From positions 329,356-393,355 of the forward strand of contig JAKMXF010000122.1 in NCBI GenBank assembly GCA_024704765.1: a stretch of 64,000 bases of DNA, in the 5' to 3' direction. Position numbers and translations under genes: made by a program. Source of the DNA: Oopsacas minuta. Its lineage: Eukaryota; Porifera; Hexactinellida; Lyssacinosida; Leucopsacidae. This document shows, piece after piece, positions 12,898 to 25,318 of this stretch. Position 1 is the first letter of the stretch; each line of letters starts with the position of its first letter. The notes under the pieces are model-generated. The model was not told the origin of the DNA. It made no database searches and was given only the letters and a program-made list of their open reading frames with translations.

Positions 12898-14053
12898 TGT
12901 TACAGTCAATGTGTAAAATCAGTCAATTTACAAATTGACTAAAATTTCCAGTCAATTTGTAAATTAACTGATTCACTTAGGCAATTTACAAATTGACTAG
13001 AATTTTCAGCCAATTTACAAATTGACTGAATCATTGGTCGTTTTTTATGACAGATTGACTGAACCGTATTACGAATTTAATTAATTGATATCAATATCTA
13101 TTAAAAGCATGTGATTACAGCATACTGACTAAATAGTTCATATATCGTTCCCATTCAGATCTTGTTGGGGCAGGTCATGCTCGCGTGACACTTGCTATTA
13201 CATTTAAGTCCAGTCTTGAAACACTTACATTTGTTTGATTTGCATTGTGTACCACTTTGTGTACAGTTACACTTGGCAAACCCTTGTCCACCACACTTTG
13301 ACCCTTGTTGAACAGCTTGTCGTATGCCTATTTCTTTGTCTGTGGTGAAATCGTTCACACTGTGTAGCGGATGGGGACACAAATCAAACTGATTTCGGTT
13401 GTATGATCCTTTCAGGATTCCAGATCGGACTGCTATACGATGCATGTCAATTTCATTTCTTTCCAGAATTACACCCATCATGTTTCGAGGATGACCTCTA
13501 TTTGTTCACTTACCTGCCAAGGATATCGTACTGCCTGTTGGACTTCTTTGTGGTGTCAGATGCAACTTTGACCTCTTCAAGCAACAAAAAATACTCGTGT
13601 TTGGTCATCAATAATGATTTGGCATCGGAGCTTTTCCGTTTCAACATCTCCTCACGAAAGACTGTTCCTTAGTTTCCGACATCTTTTAGAGTTATGAGGG
13701 TGTTCATATTACCTTGCCTTTTATACTCCAGAATATTTCACGTCGATAGATGCTTCCCTTTGATATGTTGTTATTGAGGATACACTACTTTGAGCCAGGT
13801 TTCTCTTATACATTTTCAATTCTTAAGTTGAGTAGACGTATATGTTTTGGAATAACAACAATTGCAAGATTTCCCATTTATTCACTACTTTATTGATTTG
13901 TAATTCGTAATATGTTTTCAGTCAATCTGTCAAAAAAAACGACCAATGATTCAGTCAATTTGTAAATTGCCTAAGTGAATCAGTCAATGTACAAATTGAC
14001 TGGAAATTTCAGCCAATTTGTAAGTTGACTGATTTTACACATTGACTGTAACA
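12898..14053 (-). mobile_element. Ginger-like integrase transposon, copy A (internally deleted)
   Basis: The element starts TGTTACAGTC and ends GACTGTAACA. Its long inverted repeats of about 155 bp are built from sub-repeats of CAGTCAATTTGTAAATTGACT type. TATA flanks both ends (12894-12897 and 14054-14057). TGT...ACA ends with 4-bp duplications are known for Ginger1. Copy B at 35943-38360 has the same ends and flanks and retains the integrase, which this copy lacks. Confidence 0.8.
13155..13683 (-). pseudogene. KRBA2-like integrase gene remnant: first exon plus CXC tail
   Basis: On the minus strand, ATG 13683 opens a first exon with EYFLLLEEVKVASDTTKK, ending at a consensus donor (GGCAG/GTAAGTG, near 13518). 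The next open piece starts within about 20 bp (MMGVILERNE, 13481) and is the C-terminal part of the gene, ending in a cysteine-rich CXC-like module (KCNC, CKCFKTGLKCNSKCH, stop 13155-13157). Comparison with copy B shows that the intron and the whole integrase domain are missing, so this is a deletion derivative. CXC modules bind zinc and often DNA; that this one binds DNA is inference. One frameshift lies near 13645. Translation of the CXC part alone (108 codons) is intact. Confidence 0.7.
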
Positions 14054-14057
14054 TATA

Positions 14058-15835
14058 CACAATACACTTATTTACCATATCATTAATCTTTTTTCTAGCT
14101 TTTTGGCAATATATTTCATAATTGTCCTAAAGATTAGCTTCCACTGGCAATTTTTAGGAAAATAATGACGTAGAATTCGATTCCGATACTCAACACGGAA
14201 CAATGCTACGAACTTGTCACGGAACTCAGATAGGAAAGCGACTTTATAGTTCAGTTTTTACTTGTTCAATTGATCAAAATCTTTCAGATTAACTGAATTA
14301 ACAGGTGTAGTTAAATCCGGGGCAAAAGTCAAGGGCTATCCCCCGGTTATCGATTCCTACCTTCATGGAGCAGGGGAAGAGGCCAAAGTTCCTGAATCCC
14401 CTATTTTTGCCCCGACGCTTTCCCCTAGGACCTCAACTGATTGGGATAGACAGGTTAATTTGAATGCAAATAATTACTCTATCGTTCAATTTCGCAAAAG
14501 TTTCAAATCCCAATTTAGTACATGTCTAACTACGTTTGTTAATTTATTATTGCACAATAATTAACTTATGAAACCACAATATAGTAGAAATAATTAAATG
14601 CCCTATGGGATAAATATTTAACCATTGATAATTTTGATGTTCTTTCCATATACCTTAATTTATTAGAACTAAGAGGATCGTGATGCCAGAATATTCTTGC
14701 AAAATACAGTTGATAGTCTTATTACAAATACTAAATGCCGATTAAAGTTCTTAAGTTTTTATTAATAAACTAGCAGAGCTCAGACCTCCATTCTTTCAGT
14801 GTCTGTAAACCTCACAACGGACAATTTCAAAACTCTAAATATCCCCCACATGACAATTCCACAAACTACTGCAACGGAGCAATATGATTAGTTGTTGATT
14901 GTTCACTGAGAGATCCATCAGGAGGACGAGAAGCGTTCACAAGCATTAAAAGACATTCATGAGTGCCAATGGCCCCATAAAGCATTTCGCAGGAACTAGC
15001 AGAATCCTCCCGGAGGGCGGAGCTATGCTAGCATATTTATATTTCTAAACAGGGTTGCGACATTTCTACATACATCACAACTTATGCCATTAACAAACAT
15101 CAGGCAGTAGACAGGGGGGGCCAAGAGGGGCTCAACTCCCCCTAGAAAATTTTGGCACCATCTAAAGTGCTTTTGTCGTGCAATAACTACATCATATTAT
15201 CTTGGAATTCGAATAATTTACCTAATTCCTCATAGATATTTGTCCCTGGATGGTTGGGATGTATGCATTTATGTCAATAAATACCATTTTAATTCATTAT
15301 AGATACTACAGAAATTAAGTGCAAAATATCATTCAAAAAATACAACATAAGAAAGTCTGTTCTAAAATATACATAGCAGTGTTTTATAGACCCACACAAC
15401 GTTCTAGAATATACTTAAATATTCTTAATCTTTCTCACCTACTGCTATAATCCTGTTCATTGAGTCTATTGAGGATGATAGAACATATTCGCTTTTCTGC
15501 CAATTTGATGGATCAGATCGCCTTCATATGAATTATGTTGATAACAATGACTGGTAAACAGAACTTGGTTTGATCAAATTAATCACAAATTTAGTCGATA
15601 TTTATCTGAATTTTGGACTTCTATCTAGTTTATTCTAATTTATTGACCCAAGAGTAAGTTGGTCTTGATTGAGTTATTTATTTGCACTCAATTACTAGAG
15701 TTTGTCCCAATTAATCGGAGGTGTCCATATTAACTGAAAATATTTAGTATAAACTTTAACTTGAGTAATGTAAATACCTCTATTATTATAGACATAAACA
15801 TGGTGGCCCATCAGACTTACATAAATCTTTCTTCA
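14058..15835. other. no gene recognised; small foldback and lone terminus-like patch
   Basis: A foldback is visible around 14318-14414 (CGGGGCAAAA with TTTTGCCCCG). At 15112 the phrase CAGGGGGGGCCAAGAGGGGC with ACTCCCCCTAGAAA resembles a hAT-type terminus, without a partner. The rest is AT-rich and non-coding. Confidence 0.4.
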
Positions 15836-16252
15836 TGTTTAGCTATGTAAACCAGTTGACAAAACTTTCCAGGTCTATTCTCACCAAACTTATACAAACA
15901 GTTTCCATTAGAGTCTCATACCCGAATTATGCTATTAACCAGTCAGCTACAAAAGATTCCAAAAGTCAAAAAATTTCCATCCCTACCCATTTTCTTGATA
16001 CTTCTAGTAACAAGAAGACACCTAATCATTGTAAATGACTTCTCCCTTAAATCAATAATTCCAACGAATTCCAGAAATTCATCAATATCTGAGTCATATT
16101 GTATCATGGTTTTAGTTCAGTGATGTTTGAGTTCTTTCAATGTCTGTGTATTGTATTTTACATTTTGTTAATTAAAAGAATTCAAAAGTTCACTTGAAAT
16201 GTAGGAACAATACCCCAAACACAATAAATTCGAATTTTTCCCGATATATCTA

Positions 16253-17612
16253 CCAGGTGGGCCAAAAAGACCAGAACCCGTAATAAATTTGTTATTTCTC
16301 TACTTTCTTCAAGGGTAGAGAATTAAAACTTAAATATTATCAAATTCCAAGTATTTAAATCAAAAATGCAAGTTTATACTATCCTAGCTCAAGTGGTTCT
16401 TGATCTATAGAACATGTTCGAGGTGGCATCTATTTAGATTTGCGCATTTTCCCAGGCGTAAAACAAGTTCTGCATCACTGATTTGCAACTTACCCTTGAG
16501 ATGCTTCTCATCTCCTCCTGGATCTTTTTCTTAAGTTCTCCGAGTGTCCTTGGCTTTGTAGCATATACCCTGCCCTTCAGGAACCCCCAGAGGTAATAGT
16601 CTGGGGGACTGAGATCCGGAGAGTAGGGTGCCCACTCATGGTCACACTTGCGACTGATCACTGGGCTTCCGAATTGGTTCTTGATCCAATTCAGGCTTTT
16701 GTTTGAGGTATGGGGTGTTGCTCCATCCTGTTGGAACCAGAATTTGGGCAGGTATCCTCTATAATTCTCTTCAAGCTCCTTCCAGAAGACTTCCAGGATC
16801 TTAAGGTAACGGTCGGTGTAAACGTCACAGTATTTTGTTGCTCCTCGGAGAACAACGAGCCAACTACCCCTTTCATTGAGAATGCAGCCAAATCTGTGAC
16901 CTCTGAGAATGTAGAGGTTTTTCTGTCACTTCTGCCGGTCGTTCTGAACCCCAGTAGACCTTGTTTCTAGAATTCACCTGCCCATCAAGATGAAAATGAG
17001 CTTCGTCCGTTGTCCAGAGATGGTCCAAGAAGATCTTTGATGTCTCAATCAGAGCAAATAACAACTTAGCCATCTCAAATCTCTTCACCTTGTCGGAATT
17101 TGCGAGTTTCTGGTGTATCTGTATACGAGTATGCCTATAGTCTTAAGTCATTATGAAGAACCTTGCGAAGTGTAGTGCATGATAAGCCAAGCAATTGACA
17201 CCTCTTTCTTGTCGACCTCTTTGGGGAGTGAAGAACGACTAACGAACGACTTTGATAACTTCATCCGTACGGATCTTCTTCCTCCCTGAGTAGCTCAGAC
17301 GACTATCTAATTTAGAGTTGAGGTTCTTAACAGTGCCCTCCTGTTCAAATTTCTTGATCCATCCAAAGATAATGGATTTGCTGGGTGCTTGGGCTGCTTA
17401 AACTCTTGCGAAAATTTGGTCTGTACAGCATTGTAAGAATGTAACTTGTAGTAGAACTTGACACAGTATATTCGCTTCTCTGTGCTCCACTGCTTGTCAT
17501 TACGCGCCTAATAGAGGTATCTACCATATCCTAATATATTATTTGATTAGTACAAAAGGCATAAGCAGAAAGAACGAAAATCACTTGGGATTTGTTTTTT
17601 TGGCCCACCCGA
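16253..17612 (-). mobile_element. mariner-like transposon, DD41D type
   Basis: The inverted repeats share GGTGGGCCAAAAA: left CCAGGTGGGCCAAAAAGACC at 16253, right the complement ending 17612, with TA on both sides (16251-16252 and 17613-17614). The element is 1360 bp with one minus-strand transposase gene. Confidence 0.88.
16434..17530 (-). pseudogene. DD41D mariner-like transposase, frameshifted
   Basis: The reading order on the minus strand is an N-terminal HTH part (near 17527-17345, with ANPLSLDGSRN-like text), the first Asp in TTDEAHFHLDGQ (about 17010), NKVYWG, an AAFSMKGVVGSLF stretch (about 16890), the second Asp in FQQDGATPHTS (about 16725) and the last Asp in SPDLSPPDYYLW (about 16600). 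Forty-one residues separate the last two Asp residues, which fits the rosa-type DD41D lineage of the IS630/Tc1/mariner group. At least three frameshifts break the gene; the C-terminal 75 residues are open. All three catalytic residues remain. Confidence 0.85.
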
Positions 17613-18190
17613 TACAATTATCGCTAACACAACAAAGTCAATTATCCAAATGTTTTCATTGTTCTAAAACACATATCCAATTATCTAAAATATACAATGT
17701 AGTATTATTCACATTACAACAATGTACAGTTATCCAATGGAAGAATATCTAAATTCCCAAAGTATATTTTCAAATCTGCCTATTCCAAAAATGTTCTGTC
17801 GTTCACAATACAACAATGTGCAAAGTTCCAAAGATAGGACCAATATTTCCAAATGCAACAATTTCATTTTCCCCAAAATATTCCACAATTTTCTCAATTA
17901 ATCTTATCTTCCATTCTCCCATTTGCAAAAATCTCTTTTTGTTCACAACACAACAATATCCAATATTCCCAGTGTACAACAATGTCTTTTTCTTCCAAAT
18001 ATATATATAATGATCCCAAAAGCTACTATCTCCAAATGCTTTACATTTGCTAATTATTTGGAGATAGTCCCGTTATGACAATGCCACATTGTCCAATTAT
18101 CACAAGTTTACTACTGTCCAAAATTCTTCAAGTGTCTAAAATATTCACATTAGAAATTTCTGAATGTCAGTTGTGTGACTAGATGTGACC

Positions 18191-19029
18191 ACGAGTACAC
18201 ATGGCATATTTTGTGTCTACATCTAAAAGTGTGAATAGCAGAGCAAAACAAATATACATATATACTAAGTCAACCATTTTAATTTACTGTGCTATGAATG
18301 AGTACTAGTCGCCATAGTAAAAACCGGATCAGGATTTTTAATATATTTGGGCAATTAAATTGATTTCTGTTTATTTGGTAACCAAACATACAGACAACAG
18401 TTGCAAATATAAAATATGATGAATTTGTGTGCTTCGCTTTCTATGTCGCTCGTTACTGTACTATTGCCAGATGAGACAATTGCGGGATCATTTCTTTCTG
18501 GTGCTTACTTACGTTTTGTAATAAAAATTTGTTGAATTTGACTAGTGAATCATTATTCATAAATTGAATTAACAAAAATATCAAGTATCGTATCCTTTTT
18601 TTAGTAATTCTATATTGATGTCACATCTAAGCTATTAAGATCGTACGATAATTGATTTCTCGATCACGATCGCGATACTTTTTTGACGATCGGGCGACGA
18701 TCGGCGGTAGTTGTTTTTTAGGGGTCGGAAGTAGAACGCGATCATTATTTGCATAAAAGTTCTCGATAATTATTTCGATCATTTTTCTATACTCTGGATG
18801 CTACTATCATTTGCATTTTAATGCTTATGTAATTGTTCCAATTTGGAGTTCAACAATCAGTAATATTCGTTCAAAGAGTGTGTTGATTCTCCATTGCTGT
18901 TTAATATGCAACCATAAATATAAAGATATTATAGTTCGGTTTGAGTAATGGATTCGTTACGAAAACACTCTGAATCATAATTATTTTATTGTGTAAGGTT
19001 TATCTTCTAATAATATGTGTACTATTCAG
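18191..19029. other. no gene recognised; CGATCG-rich patch
   Basis: Three CGATCG palindromes sit within 37 bp (18667-18703), with more GATC and CGCGAT variants between 18645 and 18765, in otherwise AT-rich DNA. No coding sequence is visible. Confidence 0.4.
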
Positions 19030-20465
19030 AAAAGACTGTAAAGGAAGTGCGAATTTGGAAAGGCCACGAATTTGATTTATCCTAAGTCAGAACATAATCA
19101 TGGATTACAAGACTATCGTGCAGAAGTATATGCAATTAAATCAAAGTGCAAAACAAAAGCTCATACCTCGCATCACAATCTGAAACTAATATTCAACGAT
19201 GCCACGAGATCAAATCCTTCTGCTTCTCAAGTCACATTTCAAGAATGTGAATCGTCAATGTTTCGGGCAAGGAAAACATTATACCCTATGATCCCACAAT
19301 CTACTAGTGAATTTAGTGAAGTTCAACCCACAACAACATTTGCAGAATTCATAAGGCTACTATCAGTGTAGATGCTCGGATAGCTGCCATTTCTTTTCTG
19401 ACAAATTATACGATCTTCTCGCAGAGATTACCAGTATCCAATTTGACTGGACATTCTACACCGTGCCTAGACAATTTTACCAATGGTGTACTCTTTTTCT
19501 TCCATTTGGGAAACATGCAATTCCTACCATTCACTGCTTGCTGACTAATAAAGATCATCTGCTATATGTGGCAGTTATACAGAAGATAAGAGAACTTGTT
19601 CCTCAGCTAGGACCGGATTGTCGATGTCAGGTATGGAAACCAGTAGTTCGGAATGGTGTCAAGCGAGTTTATCCAGGAATTCAAGTGAACGAGTGCTGAT
19701 TCCATTATGCGCAAGCTATTTTTAGAAAACTCAAAAGTATGGTAAGGCTCCGACTTACGGAGGAAATTCTGATTGTGAATCATTCGTTAAGAAGTTCATG
19801 GCAATTCCGTTTCTTCCAGCTAAATTGATTCTTCCAACATATACCCTTCTTCAAATTCCAACATTGCAACAGAGTCAATTGAAGAAAAAGTATTTTGAAT
19901 TCTTTTAAGAAGCAGTGGCTAACAAAATGGGTCTTGAAGGACTGTCAATTTTTAACCTTAAAATGTAACAAACAATGCAGCAGAAAGTTATCATGGTTAA
20001 ATTAAGTCTATCATAAAATCAAGGCATCCAAGAATTTGGAGTTTCCTGTCATTCACAATATAATTGCTGCCTTTGATAATGAAATGGCCCGAATACAGGA
20101 AAGAAGAGAGGTAATGCGACCAAGCAAAAGAAGAACGTATTGAATAATGAACATCGAAAGCGCTGCAAATATAACTGTTGAGTGGGAGTTACTCTCCCAT
20201 CCAATTTCTCGAAAGAATTAGTTACGATATAGGCAATGCTACTTCATTAGAAGGCACAATTAATTCAGATGATTTGGATGTGTTAGAGGAGCTGAATCTT
20301 TTGGTAATGAAACAAATAAATGTGTAGTTGGCCTACAAACAAGGTATACCACTTAGGGATTCATGCCTTACAAGCATGCAAATGGTTGCACACAGAGTAG
20401 CGACACAATTGAGCAACTTCAACAGACTTGTCCAACTTGCAGAGGCATAGTTGAAGGCAAATTTC
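19030..20465 (+). pseudogene. FLYWCH/MULE (Mutator-like) transposase remnant
   Basis: Plus-strand pieces in three frames follow the order of FLYWCH-type zinc finger plus MULE transposase proteins. The finger end (EHNHGLQD, 19084) is followed by a basic linker, then ECESSMFRARKTLYPMIPQS (about 19246). The MULE catalytic-domain text FYQWCTLFLPFGKHAIPTI is at 19473-19530, with LLTNKDHLLYVAVI and KRVYPGIQVNEC (to 19699). A later NNAAESYH.IKSIIK block lies near 19968-20020. In MULEs the catalytic DDE residues lie in and after this domain. Many stops and frame changes are present, so the gene is dead. No terminal repeats could be delimited. The domain identity is confident and the boundaries are approximate. 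Confidence 0.7.
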
Positions 20466-20794
20466 AAATTTTCTAAATTAATATCTCTTGCACATTTTAT
20501 AATGCATACCTAGTTAAGTAATATTTTCTATATATCATATTTCAAAATAAATTTCAATTCTCACGTATATTTAGAAATCTCTAAATTAATGAATCAGACA
20601 GTTGGAATTCGACTTAATGTAAACAATGAAATTCGACCTTATGCATTCATATTTAATTCGAAGAAATGCCAACACACAGACTTCGACCTGAAGCAGCGCT
20701 CCCAATCTTTCTGTGGCAGCTAATGCTATTGCATAGCAATACACCCCGATAATCCGAACAACTTCGCTATACACTTTCTATTTTGGTGTTCGGA
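20466..20794. other. no gene recognised
   Basis: AT-rich DNA between the MULE remnant and the DD34D mariner. Confidence 0.4.
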
Positions 20795-20796
20795 TA

Positions 20797-22126
20797 CTAG
20801 GGCGTTCAATAAGTCTTGCGGGTGATATCATAGAATATGATACAAACACTATACACACTAATTCACTATATCATATATCCAAAGTAATCCCCTCCTGCAG
20901 ATACACAAAGTTTTAACCTTTCCACCCACTTGTAAAACACATATCTGTACTCTTCTTCGGGGATGGATTTGAGGTACTGGTACAGGCCCTTTCCGAGTGC
21001 TTGTAATGTGTTAAAATCTTTGCCTTGAAGGTAGATTTAAAGCTTGGGGAATAGCCAAAAGCACACGGAAGTTAGGTCTGGTGAGTATGGTGGATGGGGA
21101 AGTAATTCTAATCCTTCTACATCCAAGGAATCTTTGGTAAGCTTAGCTATATGGGAACTGGCGTTATTAATTAATATCTTCATTCCTCGAGTTCCGGTTT
21201 TCGGCGGTACTTTTCTAGATATTTTATCAAATTTAGAAGCACTTGCTCTGTAAAGAAAGTAGCACTAACAGCCTTGCCACTCTCACAAGGTAATTGCAAG
21301 ACAATTCCATGACTACTGAAGAAGATGGTATACATAATTTTAGGTTTTCTGAAGTCAGGCCTAGGAATTTCGCCGGTTGTTCGTCGCCCCTCACCTATGA
21401 TCGCTTCTTATACTTACTATATGGTGTTGAATAGTACACCCACGTCTCGTCACCAGTAATAATCTATGTTAGGCGTCTAGAGTCACAGTTCTCATAAGTT
21501 TCCAAGTGTTTCCTGGCAATATTCAGTCGTGCCAACCTTTGATTCTCACTGAGCTTATGCGGGACCTATTTCTCACAAATCGGTCGGTAGCCAAGCTCAG
21601 TCGTCAGAATTGTATGAATAGCTCCCGATGAAATCTCCATACTTTGTTATAACTGATTGACAGTAATGTCTTGGATTCCATGACCATACTTTCAATGAGT
21701 GCGTTATTCTCTGAATTGGTGGCGGATACCCGTCCTCCAGATCGAGGCAAATCTGTGACATCAGCATCACCAGATCCAAACGGGCAGCCCATCGCTCTAC
21801 AGTAGATCTGAAAGAGCAATCCACGCATAGTATCTCCTGTAACTCACTGAAGATCTGTACTGGCTGAATCTTGAGTATTGTGCGAAACTCTATGTAAGCT
21901 CGCCATTTGAAGTTGAAATTATCATCCTTTGAAGCGATAAATTCAACAGTGGGTATAAATTGACTACACGTAACTATCTCAAAAATACATGATTTGTATT
22001 GAATAAGCTTGAAACTTTCGGATATGGAGTTTAACTATAAGGGCTTATACTATATGAAAGTTAGATATATTACTTGGTTAATTCCTAAGATAATTCATGG
22101 CCCGCCAGACTTATCCAACGCCCTGA
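20797..22126 (-). mobile_element. mariner transposon, DD34D family, copy 1
   Basis: Inverted ends share AGGGCGTT..ATAAGTCT.GCGGG (left from 20797, right to 22126), with TA at 20795-20796 and 22127-22128. Length is 1330 bp. A second copy of the family lies in the opposite orientation at 53224-54513. Confidence 0.88.
20866..21906 (-). pseudogene. mariner transposase (DD34D), decayed
   Basis: Minus-strand gene starting at ATG 21906 (MASLHRVSHN-type start). The HTH region GDADVTDLPRSGGRVSATN (about 21750) is in an open stretch of some 75 codons. The catalytic part is broken by stops, with PYSPDLTS.CFWLF near 21080 marking the last Asp region (the Asp itself is altered). The tail WVERLKLCVSAGGDYFGY ends at the stop 20866-20868. 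The better-preserved copy 2 gives a spacing of 34 residues. Inactive. Confidence 0.82.
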
Positions 22127-22128
22127 TA

Positions 22129-24021
22129 ACTGAAATAGCGCATTTACACTATGAGATTGTCAGCTCAGCCATTGGGAAATTGTGAATTTGTAATTTCGTA
22201 GATTTGACTCCACCTACTTTTTGCAATTTTGGCATAAAATGGTCACACGATCCGAAAACTTAGTACCAAAGTAGAATTAAGCATTTAGCTGAGATGAAAT
22301 TCGGACAATTTCTAGAAACTAAACATACTAACTGCTGTTTGGATAATCGATCTAAGATGGATGACGCAATATAGGTGTTTCGCTCTGCTGTTCATACCTT
22401 CAGAGATTAAGGCACCAATTTTGGCATGTGTACTCGTAGTTATATCTAGTTGGCACCTGATGTTTAAAAATTTCTAAGTGATTATTTCACACCTTTCTGC
22501 CATATAATTCCATAATAATGCTAGAATTTTCGTTGTAACAGATTGTATGGGGTAGCCAATGATGCAGTTTTCTGTTTTGCATTTTCAAATCTCTCACTCA
22601 ATAACAGGAGAATGTCGTTTGAGGGGGCTATAAACCCCGAAAATAGCACAAACAAATAACCTTGAGCTGTACTACCAGCATGTCGACTGGATATTTTGGA
22701 ATTTCTTCACTTTACTTGATAGGTGAGGAGTTGCGTTATATTTCAGAAATTTGGAGATGTTAATTTTGTTAAATTAAGTACCCAAATATCTAATGCTGTT
22801 ATATCATACTCTCAATGACTATATTGATGTAATTGAGTACCTAGGAATTTGTGTAATTCATATGTAAATGTAAGACGAAATTCTCAGTATGTTGTTAAAG
22901 TACATTTTTCGGGTTAAAGATACTCTATCACCTCAGCAGAGTCGTTGGAGTTTGTTAGTAGCAAAATTTGATTTTGTGTACTTAATTTAACAAATTTTAT
23001 ATTGAATTCATAACTAATATGTTCTTTTTGTATTATGATAATATGACTATCAGCTCACAAAAATTATTGAAGGTAAGATTTCATTTCAAAATAATTTGTG
23101 GTTTCATTTCTCTTGATATTTAAATATTCACAATATGTTGTTTGCAATGAGATATTCTCCGTATATAATTGTAAATGATGATTCTTAATCAAATATATAC
23201 TTCATCTACATATTCTACAATATTCAAACAGAAATTCGCAAAATTATGCTCACTAAATTGTATTAGTACTCGTCTAATCTATTACCTCAGTAATGTTATT
23301 TAAGGTATGATTTTGATGATAATATATATTTTATGCACTGTATCGATCAAATGTCATCAGAAATTGATAACTTGATATTTACAATACCATAATATGTATC
23401 TCAAATGTCATATATGTGAACTTGTTGTAGCAATTTTAAACAGAAATTCACGATATATTGTTTACTATACAATATTGGACTCATAATAACCGAGTGCCAC
23501 TAAATCCGGGCAAGTTCACAAGTGTCTGATAATGTCAATTCCTTTGTCACCATATCTTTATGTTGGTTGATATTTAAGTATACACTACTTGGCAACTTTT
23601 CATAAGAAATTATTGTCGAGACTGGTGTACTTCGAAAAATGGAGACCTAATCATAGATGCAGAGAAGAGACATAGGGGTAGGCAAATCAATTATAATGGC
23701 GTAAAACAGAAGAGGTAAGGAACGAGTCATTTGAAAGCATGAACATCTGGCTTGTAAAGACTAGTCAGAGGAGAAAGTATTAAACTTGGGAAGAAATGAG
23801 TACAGAATATTTGTCCTAAAATATAGCAAGTAACAGGGAGTGAATGGGGCTACTCAAGATGTAGATAGTACATATAGGAGATGTAAGGACTGTGACACAT
23901 CACCAGAGGCTCATCAATTGATTCAAATCCATAACCAGCCCAGAATACCTTTCCAAAAGTAAAGGAGATAAAGGGAAGTCAATTAGGAGACCTATGAAGA
24001 TGTTTGTACACTTGGGAGATC
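22129..24021. other. no gene recognised
   Basis: AT-rich DNA. A diverged copy of the dispersed repeat at 12608-12690 lies at 22387-22460 (CTGCTGTTCATACCTTCAGA, then GATTAAGGCACC). Nothing else stands out. Confidence 0.45.
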
Positions 24022-24227
24022 TACAGGGTGTATCATATGTTTTGATGGTGTATAAATTCATAATGTTTAAAGTTTTTTTACCAGACCACAATATAATATT
24101 GAATTCGATTTGCCTTACACTTAACTACTAAGTATAGGTACTACAATACACTTCTGTATGAATACATTCGCTTTGATTTGTATTTTTAGCTCATTATTTG
24201 CATTTCTTTTATATTTTTGGGATGTGA

Positions 24228-25318
24228 ATGTCAAAGATCTTGGTTGTTCATTCGCCTGGAAGCAATTGTTATGTTGAAAACTGGAATTGAGCAGAAGATT
24301 GTAGCTTCGAGGCTAGGTGTCGGTTTGAGGTCGATACAAAGGTGGTGTCATAACGAGAAACATGGAAAAAGACCAAAGTTCTGAACTCCGTTCTGGTAGG
24401 ATTCCAATCATACAAAGCTCTGCAAGATAGTCATCTCAAAATCTCTAGGGGAGAGGGGGAAGTCGACACGTAAACCTGTACGTATTCTCAATGGTAAGGG
24501 ATATTCTATCTCGCATTCAAGTATATATCGTTAATTGACCAATTCTTTGGAGTCCAGTCATTCAAACGCCCTAAAATACCTCAATTGACACAGAAAATGA
24601 AGGATAAAAGCCTCCAGTTCGCTATAAGTCACATAAATTGGACAATTAGTGCCTGGAAATAGGTGTCGTGGATGAATTATCTTTCCAAGTATTCTCAATG
24701 CCAAATCGTCAAAACGATCGTATTGGGCTCGGAATTCAAATATCATTGAACCTATCATTCAGACCAAATTTCCCACAAATCAATGTCTGAGGGTATGATG
24801 TCCCACAGAGCTCTCTCAGAATTCCACATCATTCCTCCGAAACAAACGATAAATGGAGCCTACTATCGGATAATATCTTAGCCAAGACTTGTAGTTATTC
24901 AACAAACAGAACTGCAAATGCAGGCTCTATTCTGGAGAGATCAATGCTTGCCGACATGTCTGATTTTCTATTCATGCAGGATGGTGTCCCTCCTCACACT
25001 GCGAACTTGACACAAGATGGTGTGTAGAACACTTCCTCAATTTTGGAGGAAGGTTGAGTCGCCGGGTAACTCGCCAGATTTAAACCCGCTTGAAAACTTC
25101 TGGTCAATATTGAAAAATATCGTGTTGGACAAATGGTAAATGCTACTAAGCTGGAAGACTTAATTCTACAAGTAAAATCCGCATGGGGTGACATAGACCC
25201 TGATATTCTAGAAATTTTAATTTGTAGTATGCCAGGTAGGATACAACTTGTATTAGATAGGAATGGTGGTTATATTTGGCGAATAATTGGAACAAGTATT
25301 CGATTACGGATAATTCTA
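24228..25318 (+). pseudogene. Tc1-like transposase (DD37E), decayed
   Basis: An HTH start (LEAIVMLKTGIEQKIVASRL, about 24260) is followed by a decayed middle containing KIPQLTQKMKDKSLQF and ALSEFHIIPPKQTING (about 24810). The second Asp is in FMQDGVPPHTANLTQ (about 24980) and the Glu in NSPDLNPLENFWSIL (about 25095). About 37 residues separate these after allowing for one indel. The tail MPGRIQLVLDRNGGYIW precedes the pogo insertion. Several stops and indels are present. The gene resembles the element at 9711-11057 in architecture but has different end sequences. Confidence 0.8.

Larger units (their letters stand above)
15836..18190. repeat. degenerate short-motif repeat, split by a transposon
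   Basis: A-rich phrases such as CAAAATTTCCA and ACAACAATGTCCAA recur on both sides of the DD41D element (15.84-16.25 kb weakly, 17.62-18.19 kb clearly). Open plus-strand frames here are translations of this repeat and are not genes. Confidence 0.5.

Noticed and set aside
17543-18053. Several overlapping plus-strand frames
   Set aside because: They translate the degenerate CAACAATGTCCAA repeat.
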